Assembly (NCBI GenBank): GCA_946803715.1
Contig: CAMPET010000057.1
Coordinates: 130,516-185,887 of the forward strand
Direction: 5' to 3'
Source of the DNA: Beroe ovata
Taxonomy: Eukaryota > Ctenophora > Nuda > Beroida > Beroidae
DNA: 55,372 bases
Made by a program: the position numbers and the translations under genes. The notes under the pieces were generated by a model. The model saw only the letters and a list, made by a program, of their open reading frames with translations, did not search any database and was not told the origin of the DNA. Shown piece by piece: positions 23,012-34,402 of the stretch; within the stretch, counting starts at the first letter, position 1; every line of letters begins with the position of its first letter.

Positions 23012-25911
23012 NTGTGTTAGTGTGCTTGTACTGTGCGTCTGTGTGTTTGCGTATGCGTGTGTACTGTGTGTTTGTGGCCGTGTGTCTGATAGTCTGTTAG
23101 ATTATGTCATGCTTGGTTCTATGTCTCTGTGAGTGTGTGCTGTGCAGTGTGCACTGAGCGTGTGTGTGTCTGTGTGTACTAAGTTTGCGTCTGTTTCTGT
23201 GTGGCGTTTACCTGTGGTAATGACCCGATAGATGCAGATTTACTCTGTATCTGTAGAATAATTCCTCCAGTGACAATCGCATATGTCTACCCACGATGTG
23301 ATCACTTGACACCGACTGATGGGAAAATCCGTTACATGCTACGCTTGGCATTTGTGTAAAATTCTACAGAAAATCGATTCAATATCATTCACTAAACAGC
23401 GTGCAACTGAAGCGACTCTAAATTGATCCTAGCGTCATGATGGGTGGCGCTATGATATCTGCCCTGTGATACCGGCTCTGATATTGGCACTGATACCGGT
23501 AGTGTACCTGGCTAGTGTACATGGGTCGGTGAGAAGTCGCGATTATCCATGGAGTTTTCTTCCTGTCCACTGACTTCAGGTCTTGTTCTATCCATAGGAA
23601 CTGCGGACACAAATTATGGAGCTTGATGAAACAATGGGTATGAAATAAGTTAGAAGAAACCATAAATTTGAGTATTGTAAAGTTGAATATGTCCGTAATA
23701 TTATTATATGTATAAAAAGTTATAAATTTTCAAGACAAAATCTAGGAGTATTACCTGTCGACTTCCGTATGTGAAATCATGTTCACTGCTGTACATGATT
23801 ACATGAACCAGCCCGTAATCGAAACTGTACCAAAACACTGCGTTACCGTTATCCGGACAAACGTATCTAGAGAGAGGGGTTGTGTGTGTGTGTGTGGGTG
23901 TGTGTGTGTGTGTGGGTGGGTGGGTGTGTGTGTGTGTACTGTGTGTATGTGTATGTGTGTGTATGTGNATACTGTTTGTGTCTGTGTAGTGTGTATGTCT
24001 GTGTGTAAGTGTTGTGTGTGAGTGTGGGTCCTATGTTTATGTGTCTCTGTGCGTCCCATATGTATTCGACCCCCTAGTCACCTGTGGAAAGTTGGCACAC
24101 CACATTCACCGCCACCATCCTCGCCGTAATTCCCCCATATGGGGTGGAACCCCTGACCCTCTGCTCCACTGGGGTCCTTCTCTCCCCCACTCACATGGTC
24201 GTATTCATGGTTGCCTACGCCCACCATATAGGGAACTTGTTCAGACAACCACGTCATCTGCGTCATGAACTGGTCCCAAATGTATCTGAATTGAGATACA
24301 TGAAGGGTGATCCCATCAAATTATAGCCAACTACCAAATAAATCAATCTTATTGGTCAGTTTGTAATTACCCCCTCCCTCGGGCGTAGCTGAGATCACCG
24401 AAATGGAGGACAAGATCCACGTTTCCGTCTCTGAAATCTGTCTCGACTCCCTTGGTGACAGGTGCAGCCCCAACACTGTCCCCGTTGTATGGAGGATAGT
24501 ATACACCCATGTCCCCATACCCTACCAGTCTGGTTTCTGTGACGTTGGATTCGGGCCAAGGTGCGCCAATGAATGATTTGGTTGTACTATACTGATCATC
24601 TGTCCCATAGCTGTAGTAGTACCGAACACCAGGTTTAAGACCCTACAAGCACATGGAGCAGCAAGTTAGTAACTGAAAGCTATTGATTTATGAGTGCATT
24701 CTGCGCAAGTGTGAAGACATTTACCTTTAAGAGGGATGTGTGGAAGAAGCCTGGATCCTGATACATAACCGGACTTGTGACATTTGCTCTAGCACCACAC
24801 AAGTCATCAGCAGAATAGGTTGTTGTGGTTGCTTGTACAATCACTGCATGGGACAAATCAGCAGACTGTGAGAACTGAAACAGATAAATTGGAGATAAAC
24901 TCCCTACTATGATAATATACTGTTCCATTTATCATTTTTGTCAACTTCAGCATTAGATTCTTACACCACCACATGGGAAATAGGCACGTACCTTGACTCT
25001 GGGGCTGTCAGCTCGTGCACTCCCCCACATGACACGCATTTCTCCAGGTACCCCAGTCACAGCTATATGACCATGCATTGGTTCATTGTCAGGGAATGTT
25101 ATCCGGAATGTCGACTTCACTGTGGCCCTCTGTTGCTCATCTTAAGTGAAATGAGGTCAATTAATAACTGACAACTGTTGATCCACAGATTCTTACATTC
25201 ATAGTGTGGGAATTATGCATACATACCAATGGCCAGATATCTCAGTTCATAATCAGATCTCATGTTGAACAAGGTCTCTTTAAAGTAGCCAGAAGTTCCT
25301 CCTCTCTTGATGGTATCAGACACATATCTGTAATCTAAATAGTCCTGGAGTATAAGATTGAGCAGGCTTCAGTGAGTTTCTGTTAAATAGACAGTAATTA
25401 AATGATACCAAAAATGTATAATGCCTATTGCTTTGGCATTTACCTTTTGCCCAGTGGACCCTGGTCCCCTACTTTCAATTGAAACTTACTTGAACATCTC
25501 TGGATGGAGGAGTATATAATGCGATCATGTCAAATTCATTTGGATGAGGGTTCTCCCAAGTTATTTTGACTTCTTTCCCATTGTTTATCTCACTGTGATC
25601 TGCAAATACTCTGAAAAATATTCAAAATCCATCATTTAATTTCACATTCTAAGTATGTATTAAGCTGGTTCTAGCGGAAAGATAACTCACTTCACTTCAG
25701 GATCACTCAGTGAATAGGATTTGTCCGTAAAATGTACAGTATTATCCCTGACATCAATCAACAAATTGTTTTTATCCTTTTTATGAAATGGGGTATGCTC
25801 TGTTGTTTTGTAAATTTCCCAGTTGAAGCTTTTTTCATGCATTAGCGACATCTTTAGCACTGACATCAGGGTGACCAAAGCCAAGAAAGGTAAATGGGCC
25901 ATGTCATTCAA
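22382..25911 (-). CDS. Long-form purple acid phosphatase B (secreted metallophosphatase)
   Basis: Tandem paralogue of phosphatase A, same strand, only 774 bp upstream of A's start codon. Thirteen exons: 25911-25691, 25610-25490, 25344-25227, 25140-24992, 24874-24725, 24642-24371, 24285-24082, 23866-23755, 23600-23508, 23315-23212, 22952-22830, 22676-22595 and 22459-22382; 609 codons including stop. The start may be the in-frame ATG at 25902, which begins the hydrophobic signal MAHLPFLALVTLMSVLKMSL. Ligands: GYGDMG (Asp297), GDLSYA (Asp336, Tyr339), GNHEYD (Asn369), SHRPMY (His473), GHYH (His512, His514). All are present, so an active enzyme is expected. One intron position differs from A: B splits GRG/YIW, while A splits about 30 residues earlier. 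The intron matching A's GPCR-bearing one is only 259 bp here. Exon 4 looks gene-converted with A. Confidence 0.9.
22520..22580. repeat. ATAATCACGTGATAAT palindromic array
   Basis: Four to five adjoining copies of AATCACGTGAT-type dyads in the last intron of phosphatase B, each centred on CACGTG or CACATG. It may be only a simple repeat; CACGTG is also the core E-box. Confidence 0.7.
22961..23060. repeat. GT microsatellite with an N
   Basis: A TG/GT dinucleotide run interrupted by the ambiguous base 23012, in phosphatase B intron 10. Reading frames across it are low-complexity and not coding. Confidence 0.9.
23879..24050. repeat. GT-rich microsatellite with an N
   Basis: Degenerate TGTGTG/GGTGTG run with the ambiguous base 23968, between phosphatase B exons 7 and 8. 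Cys/Val or His/Thr frames through it are artefacts. Confidence 0.9.
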
Positions 25912-26137
25912 CCCTATTTTGGACGAAATGGAGTCATTTAAAGACCAACATTTAACAATGCACCAACTTTCCCTATTAGTCCCAAATTAACTTCACTTTT
26001 TGACAAACCCATTGAATCAACTTAAAAAAGAAAAGCAACGCCACCATTTTTGATCAAAGTTACAATACTATAAAATGATTGTTGTGACAAGCACACCTCT
26101 AATAAGCTTGTATCCAAAGTGTGACTTGCCTGTCTAT

Positions 26138-26238
26138 TGTAGGATTTTACCCTACCGTCGGTGCACGCAATTTTCATTCCACCCTTGGCCTTGCCAGGGA
26201 TAAAATCCCGCCAGCAGGGGAAGGGTGAAATCCTACAG
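26138..26238. mobile_element. Short palindromic element, TGTAGGATTTTACCCTACC ends (copy A)
   Basis: About 100 bp bounded by TTGTAGGATTTTACCCTACC and the inverted GGGTGAAATCCTACA, with CCAGGGATAAAATCCCGCCA inside. A second copy lies in reverse orientation at 26801-26919 and a truncated one at 34704-34738. No coding capacity. Confidence 0.75.
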
Positions 26239-26383
26239 TACAAGCCTGTCTACCATAAACCCGGGCGCAAAATAAAATTCTCGACACGGACAGGGGTATC
26301 AATCTATCTGCATCGGCTACCAAATTGTAAATATCATATTTGCGGTTGCCTTTGCCGGATTTTATCGCTGCCCAGCCACGCCA

Positions 26384-26745
26384 GGCCACTGTTTCTCGCG
26401 CGCGGCGCGCCTTCATGATCTGATGCGATCGAATCAAAGGCATAAATAATTTTTATTTAAAAATTTTAATTGCTATGCTCTCTATTCTCAAATATAATAT
26501 TTTTCTGCCGAGATTTTATTTCTGCCGAGCTGGGCCGGAGTCCGGGAGTCACAATTTAATTGCGCGGCGCGGCGCCGATGGTGGGGAAAATTCTACAAAC
26601 CTCCAATGTTATTAAAGATCATACATCGCGCGATCAGACATTTAATTTTATCTGACCGTTGTTTCTCGCGCGAGGCGCGCGCGCCTTCATCGAAGGCCGA
26701 TGATGCATGGCGCGCGCGCGAGAAACATGTCATGTATAACATCTG
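26384..26745. repeat. GC-palindrome cluster (TTTCTCGCGCGCG ... CGCGCGCGAGAAAC)
   Basis: Several CpG-only palindromes adjoin TTTCTCGCGCG and ATTTTATCTGACC motifs, notably 26640-26735 where TTGTTTCTCGCGCGAGG faces GGCGCGCGCGCGAGAAACA. The same motif pair recurs at 34235-34300, 34438-34500 and 45750-45800. They look like remnants of a non-autonomous repeat family. Confidence 0.6.
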
Positions 26746-26800
26746 ACAACGCGAGACATACAGCCACACAAGTACTTATACTGCAGGTCAGATAAAATTC

Positions 26801-26919
26801 TTGTAGGATTTCACCCTACCCTTGCTGGCGGGATTTTATCCCTGGCGGGATTTTTATCCCTGGTCGCGGGATTTTTATCCCTGGTCGCGCGCACCGACGG
26901 TAGGGTAAAATCCTACAAA
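26801..26919. mobile_element. Short palindromic element, TGTAGGATTTCACCCTACC ends (copy B)
   Basis: Reverse-orientation relative of the element at 26138. It carries three tandem copies of GGGATTTTTATCCCTGG-like sequence in its middle and ends GGTAGGGTAAAATCCTACAA. The internal copy number suggests unequal exchange or slippage. Confidence 0.75.
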
Positions 26920-27934
26920 TAAAATTCGACATGTTTTTTAATGTGATTTCGAAAACGTAAATTTTCTTAATTGATAGCTGGAAACTCACTGTTCATGATA
27001 TCATGTGATATATATGGAACCTGTGTTGATCATTGATGTTTCATCAAAATAATTCATGTATTTATTCCGTATATTGGAATTAGCATTGGCGCAATTACAA
27101 TTTACATGTCCTAAATTTAGGCTTTTGAGATGATACCTGTTTTTAGTATAGTCAAAGGATACGAGATTAGATGCAGCTGAGTGCTGACTTATGAATTTTC
27201 TCAAGAGCCTTACTATCAAAATATAAGACTAATGAAATTGTCATTTGTCCATTTTCATTTGTTGATTTCAATGGCCATGAAATATTTAATTCAATTCACA
27301 TATTAATGTCGACTAGAATTAGATCTTTAGTTAGAAATGTATCTTTGCTCATAAAGAGCCAGTACCAGTTGAAGCTATTTGTGAAAGCATTAAGTTGTTG
27401 AAGCATTTAGTGGTTTTACGAATGATTTGAGAAGAGCAAGAGTAGATTCATATGCACTAATTTGTCACTTAAACTCTGCTTTAAGTTCTCAAGAGCTGTC
27501 TGTAAATATATAAAAGTAAATGTTAAGACTTCAGTCAGTTTCAGAAAGTGGTATCAGGGTTTTATATCAGGGTTCTAAACCCTGTATCAGGATGTAGAAA
27601 GTGAGGCATTTGCTTCTCAGTTTTCATCACAATGAGTGGTGGCATTTCAAATTATTCATTTATGAAGTTGCAAAGAGACATGTTACAAGGCAAAAGTATT
27701 GTTTCATGTAGAGTTATTCCAATTAGATTTGAACCAATTTCTTACTAGAATTAAAGATCCATGAAACTGAAAAAGATGACATGATAGTTCCAGAGTGTGG
27801 GCATGACCACTTTACGGCGAAACTTGTATGAGTCCTTTCACAGCATTTCATAATTGCAAAGATTTTGCATTTTTGAATGATTTTGATTATTTTGATGAGT
27901 CAATATTCAGTATTCAACACACCTTGCATTTCAG
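26920..27934. other. Upstream region of epsin; first coding exon not located
   Basis: AT-rich sequence that should contain the epsin promoter, 5' UTR and the short N-terminal exon. I found no convincing exon with an ATG and a donor leaving the needed phase. An open frame from 27828 runs into the first ENTH exon, but its peptide does not resemble an epsin N-terminus. Confidence 0.5.
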
Positions 27935-30900
27935 GAAAAATACTGTCAACAATTATACTGACATCCAATGTAAGGTCAGAGCAGCAACTTGTAATGAACC
28001 ATGGGGCCCTGCAGCCACTGTCATGACGGATATTGCTGATGCAACTTACTCAGTGTGAGAATCTGAATAGTTACTTCCATTTTACGGATCAATAGAAGCT
28101 AAATCTCACAGATATGAGTTTTTTATGTTGTGTTGTCTTCAATCAAATTATCAAAATATGCAGCAAATATATTGAGGTGTTGAGGAAAATTTTAGTTTTT
28201 TCGTTGAAGTGAGGGAGCCATCACATATGACGCCATCAGCAAGGGGGAAGGATGGTTCCATATGATTACAGGGGGAGGGGATTTTGACTTAGATGACGCC
28301 AGCAATTTTTGTTCAGATTTTTTTGAAAAATTTTGAAATTTACGGGTTTTTTCTATTCCAGTATAATGTTGTACTCAAATATATGTTATTTGAACTCATA
28401 TCTATAGCCTGTGGGTTCTGGTATCAAAAATCACATCAGATCACGATGGTGTGCATCCTGATTGGGAACAAAAATCATCCCATTTTGATTTGGAAAACGA
28501 GGGGGATTTGACAGATGCAGACATTAGCATGAAAAGTTTGCAGAAGATGATATAGAGGCGAGGGGGTCAAAAATGGGCGAAAAATGATGACGTCATATGT
28601 GATGGCTCTCTAAGCTATACTCATTTCAATGCAAAACTTTTTTCAGAGTCGAATTTGCAGAGATTATGACCATTCTTTGGAAGCGCCTCAATGATCATGG
28701 AAAGAATTGGAGACATGTTTACAAGGTATCAGAATTTAGACTTTAGCTACGAATATGATAAATGACCTCCGGCCCCACTCTCCCGTGTCTCCTTTTGTCT
28801 CCATGGGAGCGTGATGAACCTGACAATTACCCACAATTTCAGGCGCTCCTGGTTCTGGACTTTATCATAAAACGAGGTTCAGAGAGGGTAGCTCAGCAAT
28901 GTAAAGAACAAATATACTCTCTCCTCACTCTACAGGACTTCAGATTCGTTGATAAAGAGGGCAAAGACCAGGGAGCCATAGGTGAGTGGTTGGTGAGTGC
29001 CTGGTTTTCGTTATCATTAAACTTTCTAAGTGAAGAGGGGTCTATTATAGTGTTTTTAGGGTTGGATATAGTGTTACGGGTATTAGGGCGAGTATAAGAG
29101 TATGTTCGCACTTAGAAACAGACAGACGTCCCAAGAACTGGCATCTGCTTACCTTAACACTGACTGCGAAACCCTGACTCTAAGCCTAACCCCTATTCTG
29201 ACCTTGAACCTTACCCGTGACCTCACCCTTACTATGTATGAGGTCGGGCTTCTTTGATGGTACCATTCAAAGAGCGTCGAATCTTGCTGATTTACTCAGC
29301 TGTTTCATGTTTAGTCATGATCAAGATTTCTGCACTCTCTTACGCAAACGTCGTTTCGGCCATATCTTCACCACTTTCACAGCTTGATCGTGAGCTCCCC
29401 AACTGACGTCGCTCATGATCATTTCGAACAAATTAGGGCTATAGAAGGAACGTAACTTCGCAGTTCATAAAGCATCTCTTGACTCATGATCAAATGTAGG
29501 CTACAGGCTGATTTACTTATAAAGACTCATTTCATTTGGGGGGTCCCTTTCAAAAAAAGTCTAAGATTTTACCCAAGTCGGAAATGTACTGCAAATTGGC
29601 AATTTAATTTTGACTTTCTTAAGTTAGGTTTGTGACTTAAAGGACCCCCAAGTTTAGAATGACTGCGAGTGAAGTATCAGTTCATGGAGTCTGGATATAA
29701 TATGCTCATCATAGTTTGGTGTTTAAGTACAACGATGTGTTGCAGTGTTGCAGCTTCAGCAGGTTATGATTCTGCAAAATGGGCACTATGTTACGCATCA
29801 CATCAAAATTAATAGAAGACTCCTTGCATTAATTAGGTGTACAATGCACGTTCAACAATTTTATGCGCCAACTTCCTTCTACCGACTTCTTACTCGTCAA
29901 AGAAAGAAGGGTTTCAGTTGAAAAATTCGGAAGTCCATCGTTAATCATCGTTATTAAGTGGTCTCGATTAAAAGTTTCATGGTTGAGACCAATCGTCAGA
30001 AGGCAGTTCAATATGTAAGTTCGTCGTTATGTTATAGATCGAATATAATGTGTTCTATAATAGTATGTTCTATTCTGTGTAATGTGTGTTTTGAGTTTTC
30101 TGTGCAGCTCTACCTCGAGACAGCACGTTTCAGCAAAATCTTGGCTTGGTTTGCTATAACCTTATGTACACACACACACACACACACNNNNNNNNNNNNN
30201 NNNNNNNNNNNNNNNNNNNNNNNNNNNNNNNNNNNNNNNNNNNNNNNNNNNNNNNNNNNNNNNCACACACACACACACACACACTCACCCCCTTATGTGT
30301 TGATTGTATATCAGGCTTCCCTCATCCCCGCATACCTGTAAACAAGGTCGAGGAATTTTATTCTCTTTCCCAGCCCTTCATTGACCTGGGTAAACTATTC
30401 GCGCTATTTCCAGTCGAATACAATACTTGGTTGAATTGTAATTTTAAACACAAGGAAATTATTTTTCTAGAACATATACCCCATCGAATGTGTTAAGAAA
30501 TCATACTTACCTGACGTCGAGGTTAAGGCTGATCTATCAGGGTCTTCCTCTGGGCCGAGTCTCGCCATTGCACACCGGTTAGATGAATCCTGCAGTTGGA
30601 ACAAATGTTCCACTCTGGACGTATAATTTATGTTAGCGGGTGCTGCGGAAACGCGGCACCTTCCCTCAATCAGAAGAATGATGAAGTTATCTGCGTCAGT
30701 GCATCAGTGTGGACTATCTCAGCCCACTCTAAATGAATTACGTCATTTCCCCATTGCAGTTAGTGTGCTACAGTAATACACTGATTACCTAATATCTTGT
30801 GTTGTCTTATGAAATACGGATGAGTATGTAATGCTTTGTTGTCTCACATTCGTACAATCCGTATAGTACAAAACTAAGGACATGCAGTGAAACATTTAAC

Positions 30901-33132
30901 ATCTCATCACTATTTACATGTTAACTACACTGGAAACACTACAGTTCTGTGTTTATTGAATCCTAATAACGTAGGGTGTGTCCAGGTATGATGGATGGAT
31001 ACCCAGTGCCCGCCATTGGCTAGCGCTGCAGGAATGGGTACGCGTAAAATGCACTGCGCGCCGTGACATAACGCTTACAATCCAGTGCTTTGTATAGTTT
31101 TCCCAAATAATGTATGAAAGCACAACATTGTTATTCGCCACAATAATCTAATTTATGACGCGCGCACGCGTGTTTACACGCCACACTACGCCGCTCTAAT
31201 CCTTGCTGGCATCTAAGTACGCTATTGTCATTTGCATTATATGTCATTTGCATTATATGTCATTTGCATTATAGTCATTTGCATTATAGTCATGCTTGGT
31301 CGTGTACAGTGTTAACTGATGAGTATATACGGTGTACACGTTTAACACAAGTTACATTGCAGTGAGGGAGAAGGCTCGACAATTGGTCTCTCTTCTAAAA
31401 GACGAGGAACGGCTCAAGTCAGAACGAAAGAATGCTCTCCAAGCGAAAGAGAGATTTGCTCAGAATAGTGCAGGGATTGGTTCACATAACAGCAAGGCCC
31501 CGAAACCAACAGGCACTCTTGGCAAGTGAGTCATTTACCATTCCGCATGTACTACTTCAGTTCTAGACTCCGATTCTTAAAAAATTAAGTTTCTTCAACC
31601 TCTCCCACCAGTTTTTTGAGCAGAGGTGAGAGTTCGAGATCAGAGCCGAGGCCCGCACCTGGCCCGGGGGATGTCCCGGGGGGCGGGTTGGCGCCTGCTC
31701 TAGAACAGGCCCGTCCCAGTGACAGGGATGAGGAGGATCTCCAGTTAGAACTCGCACTAGCTATCTCTAAAGAGGAGGCAGAAAAGTGAGTGTTCATCAT
31801 CACAGTCTTAATTATCCATTTCCGGAGTACTGCTCTTTATCCGTTATTGATTCGGACTCTACCCCAGCTCTTTTATAAGTTCATCATCACAAGTTCATTA
31901 CCACAAGTTCATTACCGCAAGTTCGTCACCACAAGTTCATCATCATAGGGACCGTGAAGAGGACGAAGTCCTGCGGGCCACATTAGAACGAAGCAAAACC
32001 GAAACACGGCTCAATGCAGTGAACACTGAACCGGTACCCAAACCAACCCTTCTCTCCCTTACTAAACAAGATGCTGCCCCCGCCTCTCTTGACCCATGGG
32101 GCATGCCTGTAGAGCAATCTGCTCCAGAACCAACTGGTTCCACTTACAATGACCCTTGGGGACCTGGACCCCTGCCCGGGCCCTCAAGACCCCCTCCGCC
32201 GACCAACTATACGGTCATTCACTCCACTGTGCCTCCAATGACTCCGTCAATAGCGAACACACTGGAGGCCAGGAACCCCCCTCCTCCCCAAGTTGAAGCC
32301 TCCACTAGTGATCTCCTGATACCATGGGATGAACCAGTGGGACCAGCGTCTGGGTCCATATTGCAACCCCAGAAGCCTGGAAACAAGTTCGTGATGTTTT
32401 GATGCAATTATCCGATTTTCTATTACTTCAATGTAACTGATGTGTTGATGATTCAAATGTGTTTTCAGCACCAATGCAAATCTACTGGGAGGTGTCAACG
32501 ATCCATTTGATCCCTTTGGTCCGTCCATAATCGCACCTTCCTCAACCCCTCCCCAGGTTATTGGTTGTAACTCATGAATAGAATCCTTATCTCATTCCAA
32601 ACTGTGCGTGTGGATGCAGAAAGCGAGTATAATTCCCGAATTTCCCCGCCAGATCCCACCTCACGCGCCCCTGTCAAGCAGCTCGCCCAACCCTCCACCA
32701 CCCAGCTCCAAAATGGGAACTATCCTCGACAACAGGACGAAACATCTGGTGAACATTGACAACCTCATCTCCTCTCCTGCTCCATCTGGGTAATTTGTAT
32801 GCTCAACCTCATTTATCCCGGTGAATTTAACAGTGTTTAACTTACAATGCCCACGTTTGGTTTTCTAAACACATTCTTGTACCGGTGTTTGAGTTTCTAA
32901 AATCATTGGTGAATAACAGACTATCCCATCGTTTAGTGCTTTCTGCTGATTAAGTACTCTCCTCCTCAGGGGATCGACTAATCCCTTCGGTAATCCCCAT
33001 CCTCCTGGGTCTGTGTTCAGTGGGGAGTCTACCAACCCATTCCTCGCTAATAACAACCAGCCGGCTCTTTCTCTAAACGAGCTGAGGAATCCCTTGGAAA
33101 ACCAGGACAATAACACTAACCCCTTCTGCTAG
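27935..33132 (+). CDS. Epsin (ENTH-domain clathrin adaptor), N-terminal exon missing from model
   Basis: Endocytic adaptor that binds PIP2 membranes, ubiquitinated cargo, AP2/clathrin and EH-domain proteins. Exons: 27935-28054, 28647-28725, 28843-28981, 31363-31525, 31612-31785, 31949-32386, 32469-32556, 32620-32789 and 32970-33132. The ENTH domain is clear (CNEPWGPAATVMTDIADATY, ILWKRLNDHGKNWRHVYK, RGSERVAQQCKEQIYSLL). It is followed by two ubiquitin-interacting motifs (DLQLELALAISKEEAEK; EDEVLRATLERSKTE), DPW and DPF motifs for AP2, and three C-terminal NPF motifs, the last at the end (TNPFC). The order ENTH-UIM-DPW-NPF is that of metazoan epsins. The fourth intron is 2.4 kb with an N gap; the second contains a MITE. 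The donor at 32387 (GTTCGT) is weak but keeps frame. Confidence 0.9.
28211..28611. mobile_element. MITE with GAGCCATCACATATGACG terminal inverted repeats (copy 2)
   Basis: The left end, GAGGGAGCCATCACATATGA, matches the inverted right end, GAGAGCCATCACATATGACG. Length about 400 bp, inside an epsin intron between two ENTH exons. Internal sequence at 28439-28500 is homologous, in reverse orientation, to the element at 9548-9934. No transposase frame. Confidence 0.8.
28982..31362 (+). other. Large epsin intron with CA repeat and 76-base N gap
   Basis: The intron separates the ENTH exons. A CA microsatellite flanks the N run at 30188-30263. ATTTGCATTATATGTCATTT repeats occur at 31225-31290. One minus-strand frame at 30568-30511 begins with ATG and ends at a consensus donor, but no matching next exon was found. 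Confidence 0.7.
30168..30285. repeat. CA microsatellite spanning an N gap (30188-30263)
   Basis: ACACAC runs on both sides of 76 Ns. The gap is probably an unassembled continuation of the repeat, or a scaffold join with estimated size. Confidence 0.95.
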
Positions 33133-34127
33133 GGGGTTGCCGAGGAGAAATATGGGTGAGCAACCTTCTATCTTCGTGTGACGGACGTGTGTCTAGCATG
33201 ATGAACAAGAATTTGAAAGAGTGATTTGAGATTTGTCGATATTTTTTCTTCCGATTGTCATAGTAAGTGTAGTTAAACATGCCGGGGATTTTCGCACATT
33301 ATTCTAATTCGAAATTATGACATTGCACCATTTCAAAGACGTGGATTACGCATGCATTTTAAGGAAAGAGTTTCGGAAAATTGATAGTAATACTCAAAGG
33401 AAATTTTTATCGCCGAATTTTCCTATATTTCTTCATGGTCAAAAGCCAACCTATTTTAACCTGTTAGTGTTCGATTATCGACCTGATCTATGTCGATTGA
33501 AATTAATTTGTCCTTAAGATGCATCGTGATGAGTTCATTTGCGATGGAACTGTTTGTAAACATCTGATATCATTATCACCGCATTTTTATACGGAATATG
33601 TTTTCTCACCAGAAGTAGGAAAGAATGAGGTTCTGAATACTTTCATTTTTTTAGATATCTGAGTACAACGGCTTTTATATTTTGGCTCATGAAGAGGCAA
33701 GAAGTTAGATATAAGAAGGTAGGGAAATTATATTTAAGAAGTATTTTTGCACTAACTAACCAGTTTACTCAATACTATAACCGTATTGAGTTTATTGAAT
33801 ATATAGCGAGTAGAGTACCAATTTTTAAAGTCATTATAACTGGTGATAAAAGTTCGAGAATCGAAAAAAAATCTGTATACAGTTTTGCGAGTTTGTGAAC
33901 ACTGAGTTAAAGTGAAATAATGAAATATTGTCACATCTAGTTATCACTGTCTGATCATAATTGAAAGAAATAATCCACACAGCCTTCAATTTATTGTTTG
34001 TACTGCAATATACTTATTAATTACACTTTCAATTTCAGTGGACCAATAACATTTGGTAAATAGGCATTACTCATTAGGCCAGAGCATAGTTGCAGATTTG
34101 CCAAATGTTGTTTTTCCACTGTTTTTG
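33133..34127. other. 3' flank of epsin; no gene seen
   Basis: AT-rich sequence after the epsin stop. Frames here lack domain similarity and splice context. Confidence 0.55.
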
Positions 34128-34402
34128 TGTGCACACGTTGCGCGCCCCTGTTCTACTCAGTGACCTGAAAAGTCGTAGAAAGGAGACGCGCAGCGCGCGC
34201 GGAGTATTTGGGTCACACAGCGCGGGAACATGTTTTTGCCTGGCGCGCGCGCGAAAGACAGAAGTCAGATAAATCTGACAAGGCCCATCATATACAGACA
34301 AGTGTGTGTTGTTCCCGCGCTGCGTGACCCAAATACTCCGCGCGCGTCCTTTCTACGACTTTTCAGTTCACTGAGTAGAACAGGGGCGCGCAACGTGTGC
34401 AC
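34128..34402. mobile_element. Foldback element with long inverted repeats
   Basis: The arms 34128-34215 and 34310-34402 are near-perfect reverse complements (GGGGCGCGCAACGTGTGCAC outward; TTTCTACGACTTTTCAGTTC; CCCAAATACTCCGCGCGCG inward). The loop holds GCGCGCGCGAAAGAC and GTCAGATAAATCTGACAAGG. Part of the right arm recurs after the N at 34739. Non-coding. Confidence 0.75.

Noticed and set aside
22808-24059. Cys/Val- and His/Thr-rich open frames
   Set aside because: They translate GT/CA microsatellites within phosphatase B introns and run through Ns.
27828-28058. ATG at 27828 as the epsin start
   Set aside because: The frame is open into the ENTH exon, but the peptide (MSPFTAFHNCKDF...) does not resemble the basic epsin N-terminal helix, and an acceptor at 27934 marks an exon start.
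29829-30011. Minus-strand 60-codon frame with protein-like composition
   Set aside because: No acceptor stands at its start in a workable phase, no family resemblance, and it overlaps a plausible non-coding intron.
30511-30568. Minus-strand ATG exon (MARLGPEEDPDRS) ending at a consensus GTAAGT inside an epsin intron
   Set aside because: The only nearby acceptor (about 30340) gives a stop within a few codons, and no homologous product is recognised.
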